Shown: positions 34,024-41,851 of the stretch, one piece after another | Layout: each line of letters begins with the position of its first letter | How positions within the stretch are numbered: the stretch's first letter is position 1 | NCBI RefSeq assembly: GCF_040784935.1 | Contig: NZ_CP160680.1 | Coordinates: 2,946,501-3,010,500 of the forward strand | Direction of reading: 5' to 3' | Source: Lewinella sp. LCG006 | GTDB lineage: Bacteria; Bacteroidota; Bacteroidia; Chitinophagales; Saprospiraceae | Length of the DNA: 64,000 nt | Program-made: the position numbers and the translations under genes | The notes under the pieces: model-generated | The model's input: the letters and a program-made list of their open reading frames with translations, nothing else | The model's database searches: none | What the model was told of the DNA's origin: nothing

Positions 34024-34760
34024 TCCCAAAGGGCTTTCAATGGACTGGTTTCATCTGTAAAAACAGGATAAGTAAGGTCTTTGATCGGCACATCCAATAA
34101 CACTCCATCGTGTTGTTGGGCTATTTGTGGACCATTAGGGCCACCGCTCCAGTCTTCCCAGCTGAATTGTAATCCGCCAATTGGAATAATATTCACCCAC
34201 ATTTGCCAGGCTTTGGGTTTTCCCGACTCATCCAGCAACCATAAATAGCTATCGCCGGGCGTAACGCCACCGGAGCTGTAGTGTACCAGGAGGCCTTCTT
34301 CTCCGGCTTTGTTCGTGGCAATTTCTCTGCGGGTACCCGGATCAAAGGCTTTCATTGGCGCACACAACCAAAAACTGTCATTGGCAAACTGTGACCAGGC
34401 TTTATCCAATAGCTTTTGCTTGGTTACGGCATCTGTTACCAACTGTCCGTCAACGTAAGCAAGGCCCGTCCTGGTGGGGGTGTTCAGCAAAACTTTATTG
34501 TCGCCCCAAGTTACCACAACCGCATTCTTCTCTTTATCCCAAACGTAGCTGGTGCCAGAAAGGAATTTCCAGCTTACAAAACGGGTTTGGTCCCAGGCTG
34601 CTTTATTGACTGCCGCTTCCATCTTGCGCGCCAGTTCGTCGGCAGCAGCACCTGATTTACGTTGGGTAGGCATCGGTTCGTTGGCGATAAAGCCAGCAAT
34701 AACACTTATAATAATCAATACGACTATTCCGAGTCCTAAAAACTTGAAAACCTTTTTCAT
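34020..34760 (-). CDS. Membrane-anchored protein of unknown function
   Basis: 246 residues. A single N-terminal membrane segment (about 6-27, FLGLGIVVLIIISVIAGFIA) without a clear cleavage site anchors the protein. The rest should lie in the periplasm. The soluble domain contains GTSYVWDKEKNAVVVTWGDN and GDSYLWLLDESGKPKAWQMW, a beta-rich pattern perhaps related to lipid-binding or START-like folds, but I do not recognise the family. It converges on the M3 peptidase gene. Confidence 0.7.
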   Translation of the reverse strand: MKKVFKFLGLGIVVLIIISVIAGFIANEPMPTQRKSGAAADELARKMEAAVNKAAWDQTRFVSWKFLSGTSYVWDKEKNAVVVTWGDNKVLLNTPTRTGLAYVDGQLVTDAVTKQKLLDKAWSQFANDSFWLCAPMKAFDPGTRREIATNKAGEEGLLVHYSSGGVTPGDSYLWLLDESGKPKAWQMWVNIIPIGGLQFSWEDWSGGPNGPQIAQQHDGVLLDVPIKDLTYPVFTDETSPLKALWD

Positions 34761-35038
34761 TAGAGATCTTTAAGGGGGAGGTTGGAGAATTTTCCGGAAG
34801 CTTTTAAACCGAACCAGTGAAACGGTAATTTGTTTGAAGGCGAGACAATTTTCTTGTTTAGGACAAGAGAAAAGGGAGAGCACCCTGAAAAACTAGGTTT
34901 AAAAGTAATAGATGTGACATTTTCTTGACGAATTGCGTAAATCTTTTCTTTTAATACCTACGTTTTCTCTACATTGAACGCAGAATAAAGATGACTGCTT
35001 AAACAAAAAGAAAAAAACGCTGTTTTCTAGAAAAAATG
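34761..35038. other. Intergenic region upstream of the candidate small RNA
   Basis: AT-rich DNA with no open frame of note. It separates the start of the minus-strand membrane protein from the orphan promoter at 35039. Apart from A/T-rich tracts near 35010-35035, nothing distinctive is seen. Confidence 0.5.
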
Positions 35039-35069
35039 TTGGTACATATTTTTTTATACCGTACATTTG
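35039..35069 (+). promoter_or_regulatory. Strong consensus Bacteroidetes promoter driving a non-coding transcript
   Basis: TTG at 35039-35041, a 20-nt AT-rich spacer, and TACATTTG at 35062-35069 exactly match TTG-N(19-20)-TAnnTTTG. No plus-strand gene lies within 2 kb downstream; a strong terminator lies 140 nt away. Confidence 0.8.
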
Positions 35070-35075
35070 CGAACG

Positions 35076-35210
35076 CGTTCAAATCTTCAAGAAACAATCA
35101 CTGAAGTTTATCTTCAGTAAAGAAATAAAAGCCAGTTTTGGCTTGTAAAGATGTTAATAGGGTTTTAGGTGTTTATTTTGGGATCGGTACGATTGTACCG
35201 ATCTTTTTTT
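35076..35210 (+). ncRNA. Candidate orphan small RNA of about 135 nt
   Basis: The expected start is about 7 nt after the -7 box at 35062-35069. The predicted transcript contains three separate hairpins. They are ACTGAAG/CTTCAGT (35100-35106 with 35112-35118), AAGCCA/TGGCTT (35129-35134 with 35139-35144), and the terminator GATCGGTAC/GTACCGATC (35182-35190 with 35195-35203) followed by seven T. There is no open frame longer than five codons. It points at the 3' end of the minus-strand gene 35296-36720 but ends before it. The family is not recognised; it does not have the single long bulged stem expected of 6S RNA. Confidence 0.65.
35182..35210 (+). terminator. Rho-independent terminator of the orphan transcript
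   Basis: A perfect 9-bp stem (GATCGGTAC, loop GATT, GTACCGATC) is followed by TTTTTTT. The nearest upstream plus-strand gene ends at 34023, beyond a 741-bp minus-strand gene, so it most likely serves the transcript from 35039-35069. Confidence 0.9.
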
Positions 35211-35295
35211 GTTTACTAAAGCCCTAAAAACAGCTAGTGTATTTTCTCCTTTCTTTTCTGCTTTTTATCCCCGAAGTTAGGAAGTTGCTGTCTGC

Positions 35296-36720
35296 TTAAT
35301 AGGTCAGACGTACCAGCTTTAGGCGGTTTCTGCGTTCACTAGGAATGACCAATTCGGTAGGGCTTATTTGAGTCGCGGCCCTAAAGCGCAGCCTCAGGTC
35401 CAGTTTGGTCGTGCTGAATAAACTGTTGCGGTCATACTCTCCCAAACCATTGATGACATACTCACTGACGGTATTCTCGTATCTGATCTCATCATTAAAC
35501 AGAAAGCGTAATCGGCCCGGCGTTTCGAAGAGAAAATAACTGGAAAACATGCCATTATCATCCTGGCTATATTGCTTTTTGTGAAGAATGGTTTCCCAAT
35601 GAAGCTGGCCATCGGGATGGATAGAGAGCACAAACACTTCTTCGTAGTAAAAATCGACCAAGTTTCTTTCGCTTGGGTCGTAGTAGACACGACTGGTTGT
35701 GCTCGTGCGCCGCTGGAGTTGCTTATTGCGCTCGGCAATAAGCAGCGCACCTCCGTCTCTACGCAATACGATTTCACGCACAGAAGCCTCATTCAATCCC
35801 TTGCTTTCTCGATAATCACGTCCCAGGAGGTTTTGTAAAAAATCTTCACTAAAGGGGGTGAATTTTATCAAGGGCTGATTAGCTGACTTAGGATTAACGC
35901 GCAGATAGAAAAATCCCATGGCACGCTCCGTATTGTTGTCTGCATACAATCCGGCAGCAATGATTTGGTTGTTGAGATTATCCGCTTCAAAAAACACATC
36001 ATAGGAGAGGTATTCGTCCATTGGGATGTTGGTGGTAATGGGTTCTCCTGCTCCGTTATAGGTATAAACCTGGTAATAGTGTTCTTTGCGTCTAGACCTA
36101 AAGTTATCTTTCTGGAAGATAAAGTTGGCTTGCCCTCGATTGTCTACCAAAGCCTGAATAAAATCTCTGCTGTACAGAAAATCATCCAGGGTAAATTTGT
36201 GCTCCCAGAGCAATGATTGTGTCGGTAGATCAAAAGAGTAAGCATGGACGATATCCTGATTCTCTACGTAAAACACCAATAATTTTGAGCGATCTTCGGA
36301 GCGTATGAGTTCAAACCGAGGTGTGAAGAAGAGGTAACCCAGATTGATGAGCATAGAAGAATCTACCAAGTTGGCAGCAGGATCATAGCGATGGGCTTTG
36401 ATGAGGGTATTCCCTTTTTGGCGGTAAGAATAAAGCAAAGTGAAATCTTCCTGGGTAGGCACAATCCCCAGAACCGTAGGCAGACGACGATCCAGGGTTA
36501 GTTCTTTTGACCAACTTTGCTTCATTTGAGCATTAAAGGCCTGAACTTCAAACTCAGTTTTACGATTCCTAAAAAGTAGAATTTGCTTGCCTAATTCGCC
36601 AATAACTTCGTAAGAGACATCTGAACTCAGGGGGATTTCTTCCGAAACAGTGAGCACTTGGCTCATCATGGTAGAGAAAGCGCAAGCGATAAAGGAAAGT
36701 AAAAGCATTATTTTTTTCAT
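35296..36720 (-). CDS. Secreted protein of unknown function
   Basis: 474 residues from the ATG at 36720; an ATG two codons upstream (36726) is also possible. A signal peptide (MKKIMLLLSFIACAFSTMMS, cleaved near SQ) is present. The mature part is beta-rich and has repeating 'HAYSFDLP..LLWEHKF' and 'VFVLSIHPDGQLHWETIL' phrases, suggesting a propeller-like scaffold. There is no T9SS domain and no lipobox of good quality. The role is unknown. It is a single gene on the minus strand. Confidence 0.72.
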   Translation of the reverse strand: MKKIMLLLSFIACAFSTMMSQVLTVSEEIPLSSDVSYEVIGELGKQILLFRNRKTEFEVQAFNAQMKQSWSKELTLDRRLPTVLGIVPTQEDFTLLYSYRQKGNTLIKAHRYDPAANLVDSSMLINLGYLFFTPRFELIRSEDRSKLLVFYVENQDIVHAYSFDLPTQSLLWEHKFTLDDFLYSRDFIQALVDNRGQANFIFQKDNFRSRRKEHYYQVYTYNGAGEPITTNIPMDEYLSYDVFFEADNLNNQIIAAGLYADNNTERAMGFFYLRVNPKSANQPLIKFTPFSEDFLQNLLGRDYRESKGLNEASVREIVLRRDGGALLIAERNKQLQRRTSTTSRVYYDPSERNLVDFYYEEVFVLSIHPDGQLHWETILHKKQYSQDDNGMFSSYFLFETPGRLRFLFNDEIRYENTVSEYVINGLGEYDRNSLFSTTKLDLRLRFRAATQISPTELVIPSERRNRLKLVRLTY

Positions 36721-36803
36721 AGTCATTGAACTTTAAGCCTGGCAGAGATTGACCAAAATACAGTAATCTAAAAATAAAACGTAGGCTTTGCGGGATTAGT
36801 TGT

Positions 36804-36976
36804 TATTAATAGAGTTGTTCTGCTGGGACAAGTTTTGCTGCAAGCGAAAAATTTTATCCTGAGCTGCGTTAGATTTTTCGCCGAATTGCCCGCATTCGGC
36901 TGCAAAATCTGCCTTGCCCAGAATAAAATTTTAGCGCTTTCGCTAAAACAGCCCCCAGTAGAACAACTCTAATAAA
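36804..36976. repeat. 173-bp imperfect palindromic intergenic element (MITE-like)
   Basis: The outer arms TTATTAATAGAGTTGTTCTG and CCAGTAGAACAACTCTAATA are inverted relatives, and the inner arms also pair (AAAATTTTATCCTG with CAGAATAAAATTTT; ATTTTTCGCCGAAT with ATTCGGCTGCAAAAT). The element folds into one long hairpin. It has no coding capacity and sits between the minus-strand secreted protein start and the trmB promoter. Confidence 0.75.
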
Positions 36977-37018
36977 GGCATGTACGGGTCTAATGCTACG
37001 CAATTTTGTAAATCACCT

Positions 37019-37026
37019 TACCTTTG
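37019..37026 (+). promoter_or_regulatory. Probable -7 box for trmB
   Basis: TACCTTTG matches TAnnTTTG 84 bp before the trmB ATG. No TTG is at the standard -33 spacing (a TTG at 37006-37008 is too close), so confidence is limited. Confidence 0.45.
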
Positions 37027-37109
37027 TAGCTTCAATTGATAAAAATCCTTCACAGGTAGTTTTTGGTTGATTTACAACGTGATTGCTGCCCGGGAATTTA
37101 ATACATAAG

Positions 37110-37802
37110 ATGAGCAGGAGAAATAAGCTTCAGAAGTTTGCCGATATTCAACGTTTCCCCAATGTCTATGAGAATTTTCATTTCGACAACCCACAATTAC
37201 TAGGAGAAGGAGGAGCCCCCGTAGAACGTGCCGGGAAATGGGCCAGTGATCATTTTAAAAACGATAAACCACTTACCCTGGAGCTAGCTTGCGGCCGGGG
37301 AGAGTACACCCTGGCTTTGGCAGAGATGTACCCTGAACGTAATTTTATTGGCGTAGATGTCAAAGGTGCGCGTATCTGGAAAGGTGCCCGTTATGCGCTC
37401 GAAAACGAGTTGCACAATGCCGCTTTTGTGCGAACCAGGATCGAGCAATTACACCACTTTTTTCATCCTGGCGAAGTGAGTGAAATTTGGATCACCTTCC
37501 CCGATCCCTTTTTGGAAAATGGTAAAGCTAATCGCCGCCTTACTAGCCCCCGATTTCTGGATAGCTACCGCAAAATGCTTCCGGATGGAGGCTTGGTTCA
37601 TCTCAAGACCGATTCTCCTGAGTTGTATGAATACACCTTGTCGGTCATGGAAACCTATGAACACGCTACGCTTGAGCTGCACCAGGAGGATATTTACAGC
37701 AAGGAGTTGGTTATGCCAGAACTGGCTTTTAAGACCTACTACGAAAACCGCCACCTGCAGGATGGACTCACGATCAAGTACGTCAGGATACGGCTGAAAT
37801 AA
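37110..37802 (+). CDS. trmB: tRNA (guanine-N7-)-methyltransferase
   Basis: 230 residues from the ATG at 37110 (MSRRNKLQKFADIQRFPNVY); the upstream start at 37083 is not ATG and adds nine unlikely residues. The SAM-binding motif LELACGRGEYTLALAE, then FIGVDVKGARIW, and the signature ITFPDPFLENGKANRRLTSP identify TrmB, which makes m7G46 in tRNA. The usual family phrase is 'FPDPWPKKRH.KRRL'; here the basic Lys-His part is replaced by ENGKAN, a variation seen in Bacteroidetes homologues. It is followed by a strong bidirectional terminator. Confidence 0.92.
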   Translation: MSRRNKLQKFADIQRFPNVYENFHFDNPQLLGEGGAPVERAGKWASDHFKNDKPLTLELACGRGEYTLALAEMYPERNFIGVDVKGARIWKGARYALENELHNAAFVRTRIEQLHHFFHPGEVSEIWITFPDPFLENGKANRRLTSPRFLDSYRKMLPDGGLVHLKTDSPELYEYTLSVMETYEHATLELHQEDIYSKELVMPELAFKTYYENRHLQDGLTIKYVRIRLK

Positions 37803-37808
37803 ACGAAG

Positions 37809-37848
37809 AACGCCGCTTTTGATGCAATCAAAAGCGGCGTTCTTTTTG
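37809..37848. terminator. Bidirectional rho-independent terminator between trmB and the convergent T9SS protein gene
   Basis: A perfect 16-bp stem (GAACGCCGCTTTTGAT, loop GCA, ATCAAAAGCGGCGTTC) is followed by TTTTT on the plus strand. On the minus strand the stem is followed by a shorter T-run. It can stop both convergent transcripts. Confidence 0.92.
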
Positions 37849-37864
37849 TGAATTCAAGTCGTGT

Positions 37865-38539
37865 TTACAGCTTGTTCATTAGTTTCGTAACCAACTGCTG
37901 TGCATCACGGTCTACCAGGCGAACCAGGTAAGTACCGGTAGGGAGGTCAGAAATATCGTACCACTGTCCATCATTGTAAGTGAATGACTTCACCTGACGA
38001 CCAGTAAGGCTGAATACCTGCACACTGGCAATCTGCTTACCACCTTTAACCGAGAACAGTCCGTTAGAAGGGTTCGGGTAAACTTTGATGGTTTGGCGGC
38101 TGGCTTCTGTAGTACTAGAAGGTCCTGCGTTGAAATAATAAATATTAGAAGCAGTCAATTGATCATCAGCCATGTCTGTGATGACGATTTCTATGACTGC
38201 ACTGCCATCAGTGTCGTTAGGATAGGCGTGTACGTCCATGGTGCCTGCTTCGTTGGGAGCAAGAATAAAATCTTCGGTTCCCGTTGCTGGGCCGTAGCAA
38301 AGATTTTTATCACAAACGGCGGTCCACCATTCTTCGGTTTTTTCAATTACATTGCGAGTCCAGACAAAGGTACGCTGAACATCAGCCGTATTGGTGACGG
38401 TTGAATGACCTATGCCTTCAAAATCACTAGCAGCAATATTGGAAACGATAACGGGACTTTCGCTGAACTCGATGTTTTGAGCTACCAAGATGGAGCTGGT
38501 GAAACAGAGTGCAAGTAGTAAGAGTATATTTTGCTTCAT
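37865..38539 (-). CDS. Small secreted protein with T9SS C-terminal sorting domain
   Basis: 224 residues. The signal peptide is MKQNILLLLALCFTSSILVA, cleaved near AQ. The mature N-terminal part (about 22-140) is a compact beta domain with a two-cysteine segment (WWTAVCDKNLCYGPAT), resembling Ig-like or ASPM/SPD2-like modules. The C-terminal 75 residues (IKVYPNPSNGLFSVKGGKQI to LPTGTYLVRLVDRDAQQLV) are a type A T9SS signal. The function is unknown; export to the surface is expected. It has its own promoter at 38564-38593. Confidence 0.85.
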   Translation of the reverse strand: MKQNILLLLALCFTSSILVAQNIEFSESPVIVSNIAASDFEGIGHSTVTNTADVQRTFVWTRNVIEKTEEWWTAVCDKNLCYGPATGTEDFILAPNEAGTMDVHAYPNDTDGSAVIEIVITDMADDQLTASNIYYFNAGPSSTTEASRQTIKVYPNPSNGLFSVKGGKQIASVQVFSLTGRQVKSFTYNDGQWYDISDLPTGTYLVRLVDRDAQQLVTKLMNKL

Positions 38540-38563
38540 CGAATAGATATTTTTTCTTTCCTA

Positions 38564-38593
38564 CAAAAGTAGTCTAAAAAACCAGACTGTCAA
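38564..38593 (-). promoter_or_regulatory. Predicted promoter of the 224-residue T9SS substrate gene
   Basis: On the minus strand, TTG (38593-38591), a 19-nt spacer and TACTTTTG (38571-38564) match the Bacteroidetes consensus. The -33 box lies inside the T-rich tail of the upstream terminator, so terminator and promoter are packed back to back. Confidence 0.72.
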
Positions 38594-38601
38594 AAACAAA
38601 A

Positions 38602-38633
38602 ATCCGTCGCGTCAGCTAGCTGACGCGACGGAT
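38602..38633 (-). terminator. Terminator formed by a perfect 32-bp palindrome
   Basis: ATCCGTCGCGTCAGCT is followed directly by its reverse complement with no spacer. On the minus strand it is followed by TTTTTGTTTTTG. It lies 43 bp after the stop of the Omp28-related protein gene. Confidence 0.9.
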
Positions 38634-38676
38634 AGGCTTGTGTCTTAAACACCGTCGTTTGGAGAACTAATGAAAA

Positions 38677-40698
38677 TTAGTGCTGAACGATGAAACGGCG
38701 GCTCAATTCACGGTCTGCATTGAACATGCGCAAGAAGTACATGCCACTGCTCAATTGAGCTGCATCAATGTCAAGCTGATTACGACCAGCACCGTAGTTA
38801 GCAACACCCAGTTGCTGAACGCGCTGTCCGGTAGCGTTGAATACTTCCACTTGTAGTTGTGTAGCTTCAGAAAGCTCAAAGTTAACTTTCATCATGTCCT
38901 TCACTGGGTTAGGGAAGAGGCTGATTTCGGTTACTTCGGTCAACTCTTCCGTAGCAACAACGTCACTAACGTTGATATTGTCAAGGAACAAGTTGTTACC
39001 CCAAGCAGAGATAGCTTTGAACTGAACGTTGATCTGTTGACCAGCATAAGCGCTCAGGTCAATCGTTTCAGTAACCCAGTGGCTAGCAGATGGGATATAG
39101 AATGGTTCAGAAGCAGGAGCTGTATTCAAATCATTACCAGCAGCATCCCAAACGATATCGAAGGTAGCAGCACAGTCGGTAGAAACTAAAATTTGTAAAC
39201 GGTCACCTGATACACCATCACCAGCGTAGCTTGCACTAGCACGGTCGAACATCAAAGCAGGTGTAACAGCGTTTGTCAAGTCAATCTTCTGGTAAGTCAA
39301 AGAAGCATCGTCAGCAGTAGGACCAGATGGGTTCCACTGGTAGAAGTTGATGAAGATAGAACGATCAGACAATCCGTAGCCACCGATAGGGCCACCATCA
39401 CCACCAGCAGGTAGTTGGCCTGCATTGTAGACGATGAAAGAGTTGCCACCGAATTCTCCCAAAGGAATACCAGGCGTCACTAGGCCTGTTTCTGGGTAGA
39501 TCGCATCGTAAGACTCATTGTCTTCCGCCAATTCAGTACCGATAGGCGTATCAGACAAAGAACCGTAAGAAACCGCAGCAGTGGAGTTGTTCAGACCATT
39601 GATGTCAACACCTTCACCATTGTTTACTTGAGAAATATCGAAAGTAAGTTCGTTGTTAGAGGCGGTCAAAACAATCTCTGAGAAAGTAAGGGTAGTCGTT
39701 TCACCTGGTGCCAAAGTTTCTGTGTACTCAATTGTGCCTACAACAGAACCATTGATCAAAGCGTCAACAGTAGCCTGGGTGATGTCAACAGAACCACCGT
39801 TTACGAATTCTACAGAAGGCGTAATGGTTGCACCACACAAGCCTTGTGGGGCAGCAGTAAGGTTGTTGCCAAAACCAGCATCAATTGCGTTAGCAATTTC
39901 CTGAGGAACAGTGATCCCAGCTTGGAATACTTCTGTAGTAGCGTGATCTTGTACAAAAGCAGCAACGCTCAGTTGGTTCAAACCATAGATATAGTCAGGA
40001 ACTGCATCTGTAATGGTGAAATCCACAGACGCACCAGAAGGGATGGTCATTACCGCTGTACCATTTTCATCTGGATACATTTTACGCATTACGTTGGTGT
40101 ATTCTGTTTCACCATTAGAACCAGGAGAAACAGGGAAGATAACTTCTTCTTCCAAAAGCACCACATGTAAGCGGCCGTCAGTCATGGTGAAATCATCAAG
40201 GCTTTCGTTGGTCAAGGTAACGTTAATGGTGATTTCCGTAGCGTCTTCATTGAGTTCGTGAGTCAGCGTCATGCTGATCGGAGAAGTCAATGCAGCTACA
40301 TAATCAAGTACCGCTTGGTTGTAACCGTAAGGGCCACCTTCGTAACCACCACCAGCGATATCCCAATTGCCAGCACCACCAGCGTAGGCATCACCAGGAG
40401 CCGTACCGTTGATCCATGCAGTAGGTACACCATTAAGGCCGTAGTACTCACCACGGTTGTTGATTTCAGTCGGGTTTTGCTCCTGGAAAGGATCATAGCC
40501 AGGGAAGTACCACTGGTACTTGATAGAAACAACATTTTCTTCGTTAGCGTCCAACAATGCGTTGAAAGCAGGGTTTTGTGCAGCACAAGGTGCACAAGAA
40601 GCATTGGTCCATTCTTCGATAAGAACGGTACGAGCTACCTGTGCCGTTAAAAAGATAGGCGCACACGCAAGTGCGAGAAGTAGAAGTTTACGCATCAT
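38677..40698 (-). CDS. Omp28-related secreted protein with T9SS C-terminal sorting domain
   Basis: 673 residues. The signal peptide covers about 1-20 (MRKLLLLALACAPIFLTAQ). An Omp28-like thioredoxin-related domain follows, with ARTVLIEEWTNASCAPCAAQ carrying a CAPC redox motif and a later GVPTAWINGT (cis-Pro region). Further modules are an Ig-like/CARDB-like part (about 270-370) and a jelly-roll-like part (about 400-590, ISAWGNNLFLDNINVSD). The C-terminus (ISLFPNPVKDMMKVNFELSE to SSGMYFLRMFNADRELSRRF) is a type A T9SS signal. A role in disulfide exchange on surface proteins is inferred. A -7-like TAACTTTG lies 41 bp upstream of the start. Confidence 0.86.
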   Translation of the reverse strand: MMRKLLLLALACAPIFLTAQVARTVLIEEWTNASCAPCAAQNPAFNALLDANEENVVSIKYQWYFPGYDPFQEQNPTEINNRGEYYGLNGVPTAWINGTAPGDAYAGGAGNWDIAGGGYEGGPYGYNQAVLDYVAALTSPISMTLTHELNEDATEITINVTLTNESLDDFTMTDGRLHVVLLEEEVIFPVSPGSNGETEYTNVMRKMYPDENGTAVMTIPSGASVDFTITDAVPDYIYGLNQLSVAAFVQDHATTEVFQAGITVPQEIANAIDAGFGNNLTAAPQGLCGATITPSVEFVNGGSVDITQATVDALINGSVVGTIEYTETLAPGETTTLTFSEIVLTASNNELTFDISQVNNGEGVDINGLNNSTAAVSYGSLSDTPIGTELAEDNESYDAIYPETGLVTPGIPLGEFGGNSFIVYNAGQLPAGGDGGPIGGYGLSDRSIFINFYQWNPSGPTADDASLTYQKIDLTNAVTPALMFDRASASYAGDGVSGDRLQILVSTDCAATFDIVWDAAGNDLNTAPASEPFYIPSASHWVTETIDLSAYAGQQINVQFKAISAWGNNLFLDNINVSDVVATEELTEVTEISLFPNPVKDMMKVNFELSEATQLQVEVFNATGQRVQQLGVANYGAGRNQLDIDAAQLSSGMYFLRMFNADRELSRRFIVQH

Positions 40699-40738
40699 AC
40701 ATTAGATTGATGAAAGGAATATTTTCAATATTAGGTGA

Positions 40739-40746
40739 CAAAGTTA
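40739..40746 (-). promoter_or_regulatory. Probable -7 box of the Omp28-related protein gene
   Basis: The minus strand reads TAACTTTG (TAnnTTTG). No TTG is found at 19-21 nt spacing, so only the -7 box supports this site. Confidence 0.4.
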
Positions 40747-40919
40747 ATATTTAGTCGCTACTAGGACGTTTTCGCCAACACTAATTTTACTTTTGAGTAA
40801 GATAGCGGACAGAAAAAAAAGAAGATATGGAGAACATTTTTTGCCTCATATTTTGATCTGAGAAATTATCCCCTATGTAATGATCGTAAAATCAGTTGTT
40901 TGCTAAAAAGAATGCTGGC

Positions 40920-41396
40920 TTAGCGGGTAGCTTCAGTAGCCTCCAACGCAAAAAGAATAGACTTGATTTCAGGAAGTGGATCGCGGCGAGAATATTGATG
41001 AATACTCAATTGGTAGGTACCTGCCTGATTAAAATAAGCTCCTTCCTGGATGGGGATGTCTAAGGTGCAGATTTCTCCGCTGCAATCGCCAAGCCAAATC
41101 CCTCCTTTGGCTGCCAACTCCAGCGAAACTTGTTCCGTAAGTTGCTCTCCATTAGGAAACTGAGTGCTCACCTGCGCGTAGAAGTTTTGGTAAGAAAAGT
41201 AAGTCGTATGTGCTACGATCAAGTGGAGGTTGTAAATAGTATTGGTATCTTGAATTTCAAAGGTAGCCAACAAGCTATCTTGGTAAGACCAACCATCTTC
41301 CGGAATTTCTAGCGTTTGCTGATATACATAATTGGGCCCGCAAGCGGAAAAACCAAGTAACGCAAGAAAAGGCAACAGATAGGTAAGACGGTTCAT
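40920..41396 (-). CDS. gldH: Gliding motility lipoprotein GldH
   Basis: 158 residues. The lipoprotein signal ends LLGFSAC, with Cys19 as the lipidated residue. The remainder matches the GldH pattern: an early WSYQDSLLATFEIQDTNTIY, the YQNFYAQVSTQFPNGEQ segment, GGIWLGDCSGEIC, and FNQAGTYQLSIHQYSRRDPL near the end. GldH is required for gliding in Flavobacterium but its biochemical role is not known. It is a single gene, distant from other gld genes, consistent with an organism that uses the T9SS. Confidence 0.82.
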   Translation of the reverse strand: MNRLTYLLPFLALLGFSACGPNYVYQQTLEIPEDGWSYQDSLLATFEIQDTNTIYNLHLIVAHTTYFSYQNFYAQVSTQFPNGEQLTEQVSLELAAKGGIWLGDCSGEICTLDIPIQEGAYFNQAGTYQLSIHQYSRRDPLPEIKSILFALEATEATR

Positions 41397-41851
41397 GTAA
41401 GTTAGGATTTAAGAGACTGTTGTGGGCTAGAACGTAAAATTTGGAGAGGTAAGTACCTGGCTAAGCAACGTGAAAAACTTATGTGCTGATAGGTCTTCTT
41501 CGACCTGGCCAAAGTCTGTATAGGGATACAGGCTGCTTCGCGTCTTTAGGGTAGAGGTTGAAAGGCCGATGCTCGTTAATTCCCAACATCAGTCTAGTAT
41601 TCATGACCCACCCTCTATCTCCCTCCCTGGTATATGGAGGGAGGACTTTGAATACGTAAAAAGTTGATCTCGATGATTTTGCAACAATTTGAAGACCATG
41701 ACTTAGTAGTTTGTGAAAGCCCCTCACCTACTAGGGAGGGGTTGGGGTGGGTCATGAATGTAAGCCAAATTAAATCAAAACCAGCTAGATTGGGCCCTCT
41801 ACGCTCTACCTCAAGAGGCGATGCCATCGCCCCGCATCCCTCTACCAGCAC
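41397..41851. other. 455-bp intergenic region with a palindromic repeat
   Basis: No supported gene was found; the open frames here run through an inverted repeat whose arms are ATTCATGACCCACCC (41599) and GGGTGGGTCATGAAT (ending 41759). The rest, upstream of gldH and downstream of dnaJ, shows no promoter or terminator that I can defend. Confidence 0.55.
41599..41759. repeat. 161-bp element with inverted ATTCATGACCCACCC ends
   Basis: The left arm ATTCATGACCCACCC starts at 41599 and an inverted copy ends at 41759. Each is followed inward by a CTCCCT-rich tract (CTCCCTCCCTGG, and on the right CCCTCCCTAG in reverse). The interior is AT-rich and non-coding. It looks like an interspersed palindromic repeat. 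Confidence 0.65.

Noticed and set aside
35076-35210. 6S RNA as identity of the candidate small RNA
   Set aside because: 6S RNA has one long stem with a central bulge; here three separate short stems are visible, so the label was not used.
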